Shown: positions 1-12,214 of the stretch, piece after piece
Layout of the letters: each line of letters opens with the position of its first letter
Numbering within the stretch: the first letter of the stretch is position 1
DNA from: Cryptomeria japonica
Lineage: Eukaryota; Streptophyta; Pinopsida; Cupressales; Cupressaceae
Direction: 5' to 3'
Assembly: GCF_030272615.1 (NCBI RefSeq)
Contig: NC_081408.1
Coordinates: forward strand, 623,222,383-623,286,382
Length of the DNA: 64,000 bases
Notes under the pieces: generated by a model
What the model saw: only the letters and a program-made list of their open reading frames with translations
Database searches by the model: none
Told to the model about the DNA's origin: nothing
Translations under genes and position numbers: made by a program

Positions 1-1759
1 AAATGGGAGTGATTTGAAATTTCCACTAAGATTTTGAGATGCACGAAGTTGGGGTGCTCAACTACTAGGTCCTCTCCCCTAGGACATGTTAGATCTCAGC
101 TTAACTTGTGCTATGGTAATATAGTTTCAAATGTTTAATACTATGGTGGGTAGCTCTCTAGACGTATATTGGTATAAAAGATCACTATTATGTGAATTTT
201 CTTGGTAATTTTAAATTTTGATAATTTTTGGATTTTTTTTTAAATTAATATTTAATAATCTTTCTTCTTCAAAAATTAAAAAGGGGTAAAAATTTATTCA
301 ATCACAAAAAGAAATACAAAGCAAGAAGGGTCAACTGCCCAACAAACAAAGAGCAGTACACAACCTTGTCTTTCTCCACTAAGTGATCCAACACCTGAGA
401 CAATTCCAGACATAATTGTCCCCCATCCACAATATTCCAACTCTACATTTGATCAAAACCCACTTGGCCAAACAATCCAAATAAAGTTTCAATTATTTTT
501 TTGTTTTATTTTATTAAATAAAATATATTTAATTTTAGATGTGTATAATATTTTATTAAAAATTATTTTTTATTATTCTTTGTCAATTGAACCATTATTA
601 AACAATGTAAAGACTACTGTAAATTAATGAAACAATGTGTAAACTATTAAAGAAAATTCTATTTTATGACAACAAAATATTTCTCATGTGTATTCTATTG
701 TTTTTTTTTTAAGGTTAGAGTAGTTTAAAGTTTATAGGAAATATATATATTGTTTTGTTGTTGTTGCAAACAAACCTAAAACATATTTTTGGTTATAAAT
801 TACTTCACCATTCATGTTTGAAAAAAAAATTTTAGATGGAAAATTAAATGTTCAATTTTAAAATTTCATGTAATGGAATTTTGCACACTAGTTTACATTT
901 TGGTAGACTGAATAGTTGATAGGAGACTCACAAGGATTTGCAAAGAATGTAGTGGTAAAATGAGTTTTATTGTATCAACAGATGTTAAATTTTTATTTCA
1001 ATATTTTCAAGTAACATAAATTTTAAAATAATAGTAATTTCACAATAGCAATTATTTAGTAAGTATTGTTGATTTTAATTATTAATTTGACCTAAATGTT
1101 TCTATTTTTACATCAATTAAGCTATAGAATTTATGTTCAATTTAGTATAAGTGTATTAGAAAATAGAATCCTTAATGAGAAATTGTATGGATATCATATT
1201 TATATGCCATTATGATCTAAGTCTAGTAATAGGCGTGGTATACCTAATTTTTCTCAGTAGTTCAATTTAGGCCTAAATGTGTAAATGGATAAACACTTGC
1301 ACATAGTAAATCTCTTTTTGGATGCTCGGAGTTGAAAGAATAGGTTGTCAGTGTTTTCAAGGTATGCATTAAGATTTTACTATTAGCATGGCTTGAGTTA
1401 AATCATATTTTATTAGGTGTGATATCCGAGTTATATGATCAATCAACTTCTATAAATTAGTGTTATATCTTGCTAGACTATCTAGCATCTAACTTATGTT
1501 ATTTAAGCTCGCACAATATTTATTAATGTTGGGAGACATTCTATAGTTGCATAAGGGTGTGAATGACCTATATACATAAAAACTCCAAAATAATAAATAC
1601 ACTTACCAACTTTATATTTGTTTAGTTGAGAAGAATAAGAAAGAAAAGTGATAGGAATAAAACTAGTAATCACACCTTGGTGTGCAATGGGTACATTAAA
1701 GAGGCGTGGAATGCCAATTAGGGAAAGCTTTGATCTATTTTTCAATAGTGAGAGGGGGA
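1..1759. other. AT-rich intergenic sequence, no gene seen
   Basis: No open frame with recognisable protein similarity on either strand. The sequence is strongly AT-rich with many short A and T runs. Nothing here could be tied to a named repeat family by eye. Confidence 0.6.
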
Positions 1760-2600
1760 AAGATAGGGATAGAAAGAGAGAGTGATAGGGGGGAAGTGTG
1801 TGAGAGAGAGAAATAGGGGAAAGGAGCTAGTGAAAGAGATGGATGTGAAGATGCATATGGATAAGGAGAGGGAGAGAGGGTTCCCTCTTTACTTCTCAAT
1901 ATCTCTACCTCTACTCATACCTCTATCTCCCTCTCTTTATTTAACATTATCTCTATCTATGTCTCTCTCCTCTTCTCTCTTCTATTTTCCTTTGTCTATT
2001 TTCTCTATCTCTCTCACTATCTCTTGTTATAAGTGTGGTTGTCATTGCACCAAAAGACCGACCTATTAATGCCCGATACAACCACTAGACTTATAGAATC
2101 CATAGAAGGTGGTTAAGACATGTCACAAACCTGAGCACTATGTTGCACAACACAAGGAGACCAAGGAGACCAAGGGCGAACACCTTGTAACATCTCTACC
2201 TTTTCATCTCCATATTTAACCCTTTAAATCTCTACTTGTCTCTCCCTATATCTCTCTCTATCTCTATATGCCTCTCTTTACCTCTCTCTATCTCTATCTC
2301 TATCTTTATTTCTCTCTCTTCTCTCTATTTGTATCTCCCTATCCCTCTCCCTATCTATTTATTTCTCTCTCTTCTCTCTATTTGTATCTCCCTATCCCTC
2401 TCCCTATCTATTTATTTCTACCTTTGTTCCTATTTCTCTATCCATCTTCATCTCTTTCTCCTTCTTTGTCTCATTGGTCTCCCTATCTTGTGCTCTCCCT
2501 TTCTCTCTCTTTTTAATTTCTTCACCTCTCTATATCTTACATGTATCTCTCTTTTCTCTTCGTCTTTGTTTTTTCTCTTACTCTCTCAATATAATTGTCA
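1760..2600. repeat. purine- then pyrimidine-rich low-complexity tract
   Basis: A purine-rich stretch (GAGAGAG-type, about 1750-1880) is followed by a long imperfect CTCTAT/CCCTCT tract (about 1880-2580). The open frames across it consist only of Ser/Leu/Ile/Tyr/Pro from CT-rich codons, so they are composition artefacts and are not annotated as genes. Confidence 0.7.
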
Positions 2601-2755
2601 TCTTAAGTGTGCAATGGGTACATTAAAAAGATCTTAAAGTTGAATTATCATATCCTTAATCAAATGTCATGCTACCTTGAGCCTAAATCCCCAAGGACAC
2701 ATGTCATCTTTAGATTGTTGCATGAAACAACTAATCAAAAGTTACTTTCTTTTTC

Positions 2756-2877
<122 letters not shown>

Positions 2878-5752
2878 GTGTCAAAAATTGCACCCGATGT
2901 TAATTTCACACTTATGCATTACACTTGTGGCATCTATGACAAACTTATGCTTGGAATCTTGGATTTTCATTATTCAAACCTCATATGGTTGAAATTTATG
3001 ATTCCAACCTATGTTATTTCCACGTTTTTGGTTTTTCTGTCAGTTGCAAGTGTAGGTTTCCAAAAATTGCATCTCTGACTCATCATATTGTGTCTCTGCC
3101 AAGAAGCAGTGTCTGAGTTGCCTGTTATCACATCTGTGTTTAGATTTTGTTTTGCAGGTTTCAGATCTTAAAATTGCATCTATGTCTGATATTTGCGCAT
3201 CTTTAATCAGAAAGTGCCTCTACATTTGGCATAACTGTGTTTTTGTTTTCAGCTTTCATTATCTTTTCCGTTTTAGGATTTTTCGACTTAGTTTTGGCCT
3301 AACCCCCTTGTTTGGACTAACGAAGCAGTGCAACTATCTTGAAAAAGAGAAAACATTGTATTGTCGAAGGCTCCCTTTCACATTTGGACTTGGATTTCTA
3401 AAATTAACCTAATGAGTGTGCTTGCAAGTAGGGGTAATTTATTAAAAGTACTAGTCATTTGTTGCAAGGGTAATCTAGGTGTGTGTCTTTGCATTTCTAG
3501 TTTAATTAGGGTCGCATCTTTTTCATTTAGGGTTAAAGAAATTGTTTCAAGTGTTTGGTGCATTCTACACATTTTATTTTTATAATCCTAGAGGTGATAA
3601 AAAAGGTACCCTCTCCCCTCACCTTCCATTGGACCTTGGGTGAAAGAGAAATTATTATCATCTTCTATGTAGGTAGGAGGGCTTTTCTCCAGGGCAGTCC
3701 ATAAGGCCAAAGTGAGAGAGCATGACCCAAGCGGTACTTCTTTTTCCCTCTATATAAATGTATACATTACATGAAAGTCACGACGACTTGGTGACATGTT
3801 TCTACACTAACGGTTCTCCCTAGTATCCACACTTGTGTTGGATGTGTTGTCACCAAGATTGCACTTGTGATGCTTAAGCTGAAATCTTAGGAATCTTGTG
3901 AAACATGGAAAGACCTTCGAGCCTATGGGTTGCTCAAATTGAAGGTGAATATCTAGAACGAATTGGTTCTCCTTGATGAAACACCTGAAACTATTTCTCT
4001 GATGGTAAAAAGGATAGGAATAAAAACTTGAATTGAAACCTATCCTAAGAGGTGATGCACCAAATATTTAAGAAACCTAATCAGCTGCACTAACTCATAA
4101 CACATCTTAACAAAAGAAACCTTTCTTGTCACATCTCAACAAAGCAAGTAATACATAAATATTTCATAGAAAAGGGCTAGTTTCAGAGATTTCTTGAATG
4201 AAAACAATGAGTTTTCACAACTACAAACTCCTAAGACTAGCTAAACACAATCTATAACCTATAATTACTATGCATCTTATTGCATTAATGTTGTTTGAAA
4301 GAGACAAAATAAGAGAATTCTAACAATGAATTAGAAGAACTTCATCAAATCTTTCATTCAACACAACACATGAACTATTAAGGAGGAAAACCTACTGCTA
4401 TTTTATTGAAAAAATGAAAGAGTTGTTGTTACAAATCTGAAAAATGCTTCCATTGAGCTACAATGTCTCATGCCTTAATGTTGAGTGCAAAAAAGGCAGA
4501 GAGAAAAAGGAACTAACTTAGAAAAAGAGAGGAGAAGAAGTCTTATAGAAAAGGACCCTTGAAGGAGATGAAGATGAATTGAGAAGAACTAGCCTTGAAC
4601 AGAATGAAGAATTGAATGCTTCTTCCTTGAAAACATCACCAACTTTGCATGATATGGCCTTGAGGTCAAATTTGATCTTGAAGCATGCATTTAAGAAGGG
4701 TCAATATTTTTCTAAACTAAGAGCTAAGTACTACAAAAAAGGTCTTAAGTGGTGATTAACCCATGAGGGAATATAAAACAAGGTGGAATTATTGCAAACT
4801 GCCTCTACTATCCTCCTTTTCAAGCCCCTTCTACATGAATTTTGGAATTTCATCTTTTGCCAAGTTAACTATCCCTTGAACTATTTGTATCATTTCTAAT
4901 TGATGCATGACATGAGTTTACTTAAGCCTGAAGTGCAGTAAACCCTTATAGGAATAGAAGGCTTGTAAGGACTTTAATTTACCTTGAATTTACTCATATC
5001 ATTCATTATTTGAATGTTGAGAACTATTACAAACTTTAAACCTCTTCTTTAAGTGCAGCTCTAGATCGTTGTGGCACTATATATTGGTCTGCAATCACTG
5101 CAATCATGAATTATGAGGGTTTGTTTGATTTTTTCTGTCTTCACAAATTCCCTCACACCTAGACTCTTTGAAGTCTATGAATACTTACCCACTAATTCTA
5201 CCCTAGACATTATGAACTGCCATGGGAGTACTTGCTATGCTAGTAAACTATCACTATCTTCTAGCTTATATCAAACTTTGACACTAAGAACCTGTCACTC
5301 TTATTGTATAATGTTCATATGTTGGCAAGAGATACTGTAATGGAAGAGATAAGTGCTTGAGGAGTGTTTTCATATTCTCATTGATGGCAACTCAGATCAA
5401 AAGCTTCATCCGGAATATGCAAAATTGTCCTATCGAAAGTTCAAAGTCTACTTTGCTTAAGTCTGGAAGGTGGAACACAGTGTTTGACAAAGTAAGAGTA
5501 CTTTGAGTAGAACTAAATTTTGGGTGCACATTTTTCTTTGCGGTGGAAGAAGTAGTCGATTATATTATTATAATAAATTAATCCACAATTGTAGCCTCTG
5601 GTATTGATTCTCATGCAAGATTGAAGATCCGACATTCGATGTTTCAGGAAGAACAAGGTTCTTTGGCTGATTAGTGGTATAACATTTTATGTAGAATCTT
5701 TGGGATAATTTTGTGGATTGGTTTTGAGTTCGAGGTTGTCAAGCCGACATAT
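2878..5752. other. unassigned sequence, no gene recognised
   Basis: Short frames of up to 133 codons occur on both strands but none shows a recognisable domain. Composition is less AT-rich than the first kilobase and resembles decayed retroelement LTR or untranslated sequence. Its junction with the LTR to the right is abrupt at about 5753. Confidence 0.4.
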
Positions 5753-7290
5753 GTGATGGCATAATCCTATTCTCTCTCAGGGCCCATAGTCTTTCCTATG
5801 TACTCCCCTACCAATTGTTTTCTTATCTCACATTACTCAAGCTCACAAAGTAAGCTTGCTCACTATATCCTTGCAGTGTTGTAGGACACACACATTTGAT
5901 CTCTCTTTGCTAAAGCACCCATCCTGTTTGGTTTAGTAAACTTTCTCCTTTTGGTTTCACAATGTCTCAGTTTTAGGCTTGTAGGCTTCTGGATCTTCTT
6001 CTAGTTCTAAGTAGATTCCTTCCCCTACAAGTTATCTCCTTCAAGTTACTGACACCTAGCCAGACTATCGCCAAGCTCACCTAGGGCCAGTTTACAGGAA
6101 TAGCTAATGCCATCTCCTAGACTCTTACAAATAAAAATCTACTGTACATATTTGGCTCTGATTGACAATCTCCAATGATCATGTGGAGTTTCAAGTCAGA
6201 GTCATATGATTATTGCAAACAAGGAACAAAAACAGAAATGGAAAGCTTTATTTACAAATCCCGAGCTTATGCATTGGTTCAAACCAAAAACTCACATAAC
6301 AGAGAAAATTAGCATTCACACTAACAACATACGTGAACTTAAAGTTTCTAACACATTATTGCAGTTCACAAACAGAAATTAGACTCTGATTGGAAACCAG
6401 AAAATGGACTTCTCTATCACATTTCAGAAAAAAATGAATGTGTTCTCTAAAGCAATCGACAATCAACAATCAACCTCTTGCAGATGCGCGTTGGGACTTT
6501 TTATACATTTCATCCCTTGTTGTGAACTCCTCCTATTAGATGAGATAGATCTCATTACCAATGGTTTCCATTTGCAACTGTTTCACAGGTTCCATCAGGT
6601 CATCAGTGTAACAACAAATCCTGACTTCTGATGGCCGACGACAACTCTCTGTGCTCCGCACTTCTTATTGGGTAATCGGTGTAACATCAAAACAAGGCTT
6701 TTGATGGCCGATGACAACACACACTGCTTTGTGTTTTCCATTGGGGCATCGGGAGGACTTCAAAACCTAACTTCCGTTGGCCGATGGCAACTTAGCAAGC
6801 GAGGCGGTCCCATCAGGTCATCGGTGTAGTGTGAAACTACTATTCCTGATCTCCAATAGAAACACTCATCGAGCATGCTCCAAGCCAATGCTTTCTCATC
6901 GGGTCATTGGGGTAATGTGAAATAGCTCCTCCCGATACTCAATGGCTCCACTCCATGCTTATGCTTTCTCATCGGGTCGTCGGGGTAACTTGAAACTACT
7001 CCCTCCGATACTCGATAACAATACTTCAAGCATTGGTGACTTATTGGGTCATCGAGGTAAGTGTGAACCACTCCTGTCGATACTCAAAACAACCACTCCA
7101 TACTCTGGCAACCTCATCAGGATAAGACTTCTCGATTGGGGGAGGTCTTGCCGATAAAAAAAATTCAAAAAATGCAATTAAACAACCATACAAATGGACT
7201 AGAGCCAGTCCTTATGTATTTACATGACCACTGGAAGGTCTCACAAGCCAAAATTGGTTAAGGGAATTTCAACCCTTAGGTGCTCCTGCA
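5753..7290 (-). repeat. left LTR of body A (3' LTR), truncated
   Basis: Aligns by eye along its length with the LTRs at 23435-25016 and 27731-29313 and ends at the same ...CTCCTGCA border. The roughly 45 bp that begin the other two copies (TGATAGGGAG...) are absent here, and unrelated sequence abuts at about 5753. In element orientation this means the 3' end of the 3' LTR is lost, so no target duplication can be recovered on this side. Confidence 0.8.
6580..7150. repeat. degenerate minisatellite inside the LTR (copy 1)
   Basis: Repeated cores of the form CATCGGGTCATCGGGGTAA separated by about 60-70 bp, alternating with CCGATACTCGATGGC-like words. The same array is present in the other two LTR copies (about 24300-24860 and 28610-29170), with local substitutions. 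Confidence 0.7.
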
Positions 7291-7308
7291 CCATACTCCC
7301 CCCAAAAC
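7291..7308 (-). other. polypurine tract of body A
   Basis: On the minus strand a G-rich purine run (TTTTGGGGGGAGTATGG) lies directly against the TGCAGGAG start of the 3' LTR. This is the expected plus-strand primer position of an LTR retrotransposon. Confidence 0.8.
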
Positions 7309-7349
7309 AAAGAAGTCAAGTGACTGCGCTCGACAACAAGGAAAGATCA

Positions 7350-9814
7350 ATTCCTAACTTAACAAAGTTTGAATCAAGGACCCAAGTCACTTTAGAATCA
7401 GGTTTATGCATCCATTTGACCAAATGTTCCATGTACACCTGTTGTCTAGTCTTCTTGAGAACGCAGAAATCTAACACTTTTTTAGCCTGAGGCATGGAAG
7501 AAGAAAGTAATGGCAGGTCGATGAGTGACTGTTGAACATCGGAAACTCACGCATCCTCCTTTGGAAGTTGTCCCTTGTAGGCAACCAAATCTACAACATT
7601 GAAAATGGGAGACAAAGCAATATCAAATGGCAAATCAATCTTATAGGCATTAGAGCCATACTTGGCTAAAACTTTACATGGGCCTATTCTCCTCATTTTT
7701 AGCTTGTTGGGAACCCCTTTCTAAAGTCGATCCCTGTTCAAATGTACCATCACCAAATCTCCAACTAAAAATTGCACATCTCTCTATGTGGCATCAACTC
7801 TGGCTTTAACTTTTTGTGAAGAATCTTGGAGAGCTCATTTGACATGGGCATGAACCTCCTTCATAGATTAAGAAACATCATCAGCTTGACCACATCTATG
7901 CGATAGATTACCAAGATCTTGTAATTCCATAACACCTCGTGGGTGCATACCATACACTATCTCAAAAGGACTCTTCCTAGTAGACTTGTTGACACTATCA
8001 TTGTACGCAAACTATGCCTAGTGAAGAACCCGATCCCAACTCTGTCCATATTCTTTTGTCAAGAACCTTAAAAGGTTTCCAAGTGTCCTATTGACCACCT
8101 CTGTTTGACCATCCATTTGGGGATGATAGGCTGAACCAAAAGACAAGTTAGTTCCCAGTCTTTTCCAAAGAGTTTTCCAAAAATGTCTAAGGAATTTGAC
8201 ATCTCTATCTGAAACAATACTAACCAGAAAACCATGGATTCTAATAATCTATTTGTAAAACAAGTGTACAATGTGACTAGCATCATGAGTAGTTTTACAA
8301 GGAACAAAATGTTCCATCTTACTAAATCTGTCAACAACAACAAAAATGCTATCACTGCCAAGCTTTGTTTGGGGTAAGCCAACCACAAAATCCATACTTA
8401 CACATTCTCATGGCCTTGTAGGAATAGGTAATGGCTGATAAAGACCAGCATTAGTAGTTGTACCTTTAGCTTTCTGACAAACCATACACTGTTCAACATA
8501 CCTTCTGATATCCCTCTGCATTCTAGGCCAATAGTAGAACCTTTGAACAAGTTCCAATGTCTTATTAAGGCCAACATGACCACTCAAACATCCAATGTGC
8601 TTTTCTTGGATTAGATTTTCCCTCATCGATCCATTGGGAACACACAACTATCCACCTTTAAACAACAAACCATTCTGCAAAGTAAAGTCAGCATATTCAC
8701 TGTGAAAGTGATTCTGAAATTCTTGACAAACCTTGTAAATGGCTACAAAATCTTCATCATTGGGGTACAAATCCTCGAAGTAATCAACTCCAATACTTTG
8801 AATCTGCACTGCTTGCACTGTTAGTAGCCTTCTACTCAAAGCATCTGCTACTTTATTACACTGTCCTTTCTTCTTCTTAATAAAAAAAGTATATGACTAC
8901 AAATACTCAACCCATTTAACATGCCTATGACTCAACTTATCTTGTGAATTCAGAAAACTTAAAGCTTGATTATCTATGTAAACAACAAAATCCTTAGGTA
9001 ACAAGTAGTACCTCCACTTCCTAAGAGCTTGGACAAGAGCATACAACTTGAGATCATAGGATGAATACTTCTTCTTGGCATCATTGAGCTTTTCACTAAA
9101 GAAAGTTACAGGTCTATTCTCTTGACTCAAAACAGCACCAACTGCTATATTACTTGCATCACATTCAATTGTGAGCAACTTATCAAAACTAGGAAGAATG
9201 AGTACTGGTTGTGTAGCTACCTTTTGTTTCAAAAGTTCAAACCCTTTGTTAGTTGTATTGGTCCACTAAAACTTAGTCTTAACTCCTCCTTTGATGGTAT
9301 CCAGCATGGTTGCACAAATCTCACTGAACCCTCTGATAAACTTCCTGTAGAACTGTGCCAAACTATGAAAAATTCTTACTTCACTTGTTGTCTTTAGTGT
9401 TGGCCAATTTATGATGGATTCCACCTTTGATGTGTCCATCTTCAAATCTCCTCTTGAAACTAAAAATACAAGATAGACAAGTTCCTTCTTCATAAACTCA
9501 GACTTCTCCAAGTTTATTATTAATTGCTCATCATATAATATTTGTAATAAAATACTAAGATGCTCTAGATGTTCCTCTTTAGTTCTACTGAAAATCAAGA
9601 TGACATCTAAGTATACAACAACAAATTTACCAATAAAATATTTAAGCACTTCATTCATGAGTCTCATGAATCTACTGGGAGCATTACTAAGACTGAATGG
9701 CATAACAAGCCACTCATAAAGTCCTTCATTGGTTTTGAAGGCTATTTTTCATTCATCACCTTCCTTTATCCTAATCTGGTGGTATCCACTCTTGAGATCA
9801 ATCTTAGTGAAGTA
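7350..9814 (-). pseudogene. body A: RT (C-terminal part), RNase H, integrase and chromodomain-like tail
   Basis: Continuation of the body A polyprotein after the 11.5-kb insertion. Reading on the minus strand: RT resumes at 9814 with YFTKIDLKSGYHQIRI; the RT active site reads YLDV instead of YLDD (about 9600); RNase H follows at about 9232-8820 (TIECDASNIAVGAVLS, FFSEKLNDAKKKYS); the integrase zinc finger (H..H..CMVCQ) is at about 8650-8430 and its catalytic core ([13 protein letters not shown]) at about 8400-8050. The tail near 7500-7350 matches the chromodomain-like tail of body B (Y.EH.VKWMH). Multiple stops and frame changes split the frame, for example after the integrase zinc finger and before RNase H. 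The loss of an active-site Asp makes it non-functional independently of the insertion. Confidence 0.85.
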
Positions 9815-9819
9815 CTTTA

Positions 9820-10622
9820 TGTTTATGGTGAAAATGGATAAGCAATATTGAAAGACTAAATGGATTCAACCACAAAACCCTAGCCTAACAACAACAAAGA
9901 TCCACCATAACATATGAAGATTACCTAAGACAACGCAAATCAAATGAAATCACAAAGATTATACCATCACATGTCCAATAGGGTTTGGATCTCCATTCTT
10001 CCTATCTCCATTGATCTTGTTTGATATATTTGCTCTCAGATTAAATTATATGTGCACAAGAGCTCAACAAAGAACGGAAATGTGGTTGCAAGTAGGCTTG
10101 ATTGCATATGCAAGTTCGAAAGCATAGTCGGGGCTGAATGCATAGTGAGATTAGAATGATTGATTAGGGTTGATAATGAAGGACGCATCTTCTTATATAG
10201 AAGACACTATAAGAAATGGAAGGATAAGATTGAGAGGTGTAAAAGATAAATGGTCGGCTATGATTAGAGGGTAGGTAGAGGAAATAAGAAAATAATGAGA
10301 GGGTAGGTAGTGTATGAATTAAGAGATGAATGACATGTGTCATAGGTAGAAAAGGTTAATGAATTAATTAAATAAATAAAGATTTATTTAATTAATAGAG
10401 GAAGTGGGATCAATTAAATAAATAAAATATTTATTTAATTTAGGAAAAAGGGTAATTTAAATAAATAAAAGTATTCATTTAAATGAGAAATAAGGCTAGA
10501 AGAGGATAAATGAATTAATTAAATAAATAAAGATTTATTTAATTAATAGAAGAATTAGGCTTAGATAATTAAATAAATAAAGATATTTATTTAATTAGAC
10601 ATGACAATTTAAGGTGTCTACA
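9820..10622 (-). repeat. 3' LTR of the nested Tat-like element
   Basis: 803 bp, starting TGTTTATGG and ending GGTGTCTACA on the plus strand. Its right third contains repeated inverted words of ATTAATTAAATAAATAAAG/TTTATTTAATTAAT type that can pair as short hairpins. It is almost identical to 20515-21314. Confidence 0.95.
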
Positions 10623-10637
10623 TTTTGCCCCTCTTTG
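10623..10637 (-). other. polypurine tract of the nested element
   Basis: Minus strand reads CAAAGAGGGGCAAAA immediately before the TGTAGACACC start of the 3' LTR, as expected for plus-strand priming. Confidence 0.85.
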
Positions 10638-10844
10638 AGACAATGCAGCTTGTTGCGTTGTTTCAAAGAAGATAATATGAACTGATACAAAAGTTGCCCC
10701 AAGATGGGAATGATATGCCCCCTCGAGAGATTGGATGAAAATGTCTGAAAAGATCGCAGACAATCTCTCGATAAGAAAGAAAGGCTAGAATGGACTAACA
10801 AGCTAGATTGACAGGGTCACGGGATAATGAAGATTGACTCAGGA

Positions 10845-10887
10845 GACGAGGGCTAGGGCTAGGGCTAGGGCCAAGGCAGTCTATAAA
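10845..10887 (+). promoter_or_regulatory. GGGCTA repeats and TATA box of the antisense PMD gene
   Basis: Four tandem GGGCTA units (10849-10872) are followed by TATAAAA at 10882-10888, about 97 bp upstream of the ATG at 10979. The spacing fits a plant TATA promoter firing on the plus strand, opposite to the element's own genes. The promoter function is inferred; the hexamers resemble but are not the plant telomere repeat. Confidence 0.55.
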
Positions 10888-10978
10888 ATAGACCATGAGG
10901 GAACACATCCTCATTGTCATCCACACATCCAAGAGATCAAAGTGCCAAGAGAAAATAGAGCAATAACAATCAATAGCA

Positions 10979-12214
10979 ATGGCATTGGTTCATAGATTCG
11001 ATCGCGTTCGTCGATTTCAGAAGCCAGCAGATGTAGGAGAGTCGGTAAGTACCACAAACTCCTTATACTTTGTTGTAATAAATGTTATGATTAATGCATC
11101 TTAGGTAGTGCAAAAAATGCACTTTTAGGATATGTCAAACAAGGTCGAAAAACGTCGGGGCGCGTCTGTGTTTGTGCCATGTGCATTTGTGCAATATGTA
11201 AGCGTGTTTATGTAATGAAAGCGTGTTTATGTCTTCTAGGCCAAATCAGCAGTTCTTTGATGAGCATACACTGTTGATTGGATAAGCTGCTGAGAGGATA
11301 CACTCAAGCAGGTCCTCTAGGGAGGACTAGGATAGCAGATAGGGCTAGGATTGACAATTTTGTGATAGAACATACGTTGCCAATTAGGAAACTACTCAAG
11401 AGGATACACTCAAGCTGAGGCCCTAGGATAGAATAGATCAAGGCACTTTGTGATGAACAGGGAGTACCAAGACATATTACTTTGTGATGAACAGTGAGTA
11501 CCAATATGCACAACACTTTGTGATGAACAGTGAGTGTCAAAATGAGCAGCACTTTATGATGAACATGGAGTGCAAATATGAGCAGCACTTTGTGATGAAC
11601 AAGGAGTGCAAAACACGTAGTACTTTGTCATGAACAGGGAATACGACTAGGATAGATAGCAACACATTGTGATGAATAGTGAGTGTCACTAGGATAGAAG
11701 CAACACTTTGTGATGAACAGTGAGTGTCACTTTGACTGACATGATTTCTTTGCTTGACTGCAGGAGTATCTGCCTATGCTAGAGTGTCGACACAAAGATT
11801 ACGACCAGAGCTGACATTCGAGGACCGAGCCTCTATTGAGGCTATGGGTCTGAGATACATCTTGTATGTGCCTGAGTTTCGGGTGAACATGGGGATGCTA
11901 ACTGCACTGGCTGAGAGATGGCACTCAGAGACTTGTAGTTTTCATTTGCCGATGGGTGAGATGATAGTCACCTTAGAGGATGTATACAGGATACTGTGGA
12001 TACAGATCGATGGGGAGTTAGTACCCTATGATCGAAACGGAGACATGGATGCACTGAGATGAGTGTTTCAGGATCCAAGACTAGAGATGAGGGCTGGACA
12101 CGTGGCATGGGACACGATGACAGCGATAGGACTGGCGCTACCAGTAGTGCTAGGAGGAGTGATCAGTGGGTTCTTATGTATCAGTTTTGTACCATTTTGT
12201 ATGATGATGTAGAC
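10979..12214 (+). pseudogene. antisense plant-mobile-domain (PMD) gene within the Tat-like element
   Basis: Plus-strand gene inside a minus-strand retroelement. Exon 1 is 10979-11044, encoding MALVHRFDRVRRFQKPADV and ending at a consensus donor (TCG|GTAAGT). The intron runs to an acceptor CTGCAG at 11762. Exon 2 encodes the PMD-like core: LAERWHSETCSFHLPMGEM followed by VTLEDVYRILWIQIDGE, the hallmark of the PF10536-type aminotransferase-like plant mobile domain. Exon 1 joins exon 2 in the phase reading EYLPMLECRHKDYDQ, which then needs a frame change near 11800 to enter the PMD frame. A TGA at 12060-12062 stands where CGA (Arg) would keep the frame open, and the frame then continues (VFQDP.L..RAGHVAWD) to a TAG near 12212. 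PMD genes are known in Ty3 and MuDR elements and in the host MAIN/MAIL family. This copy is broken. An alternative is a retained fragment of a captured host MAIL-like gene. Confidence 0.75.
11449..11735. repeat. eight degenerate 35-45 bp repeats in the PMD gene intron
   Basis: Eight successive copies of a unit starting CACTTTGTGATGAACAGTGA, each followed by a variable GTxxCAAxATGAGCAG-like tail, fill the end of the intron and reach to within 30 bp of the acceptor. Copies differ by point changes and small indels. Confidence 0.85.

Noticed and set aside
8068-8388. 106-codon minus-strand frame in the integrase region of body A
   Set aside because: It is an alternative frame over the integrase core; the conserved motifs are in another frame broken by stops.
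10849-10872. GGGCTA repeats read as an interstitial telomere
   Set aside because: Plant telomeres are TTTAGGG; only four GGGCTA units are present, and they lie just upstream of a TATA box inside a retroelement.
11304-11588. 94-codon minus-strand frame with repeated HHKVL
   Set aside because: It is a translation of the intronic 35-45 bp repeats and opposes the PMD gene.
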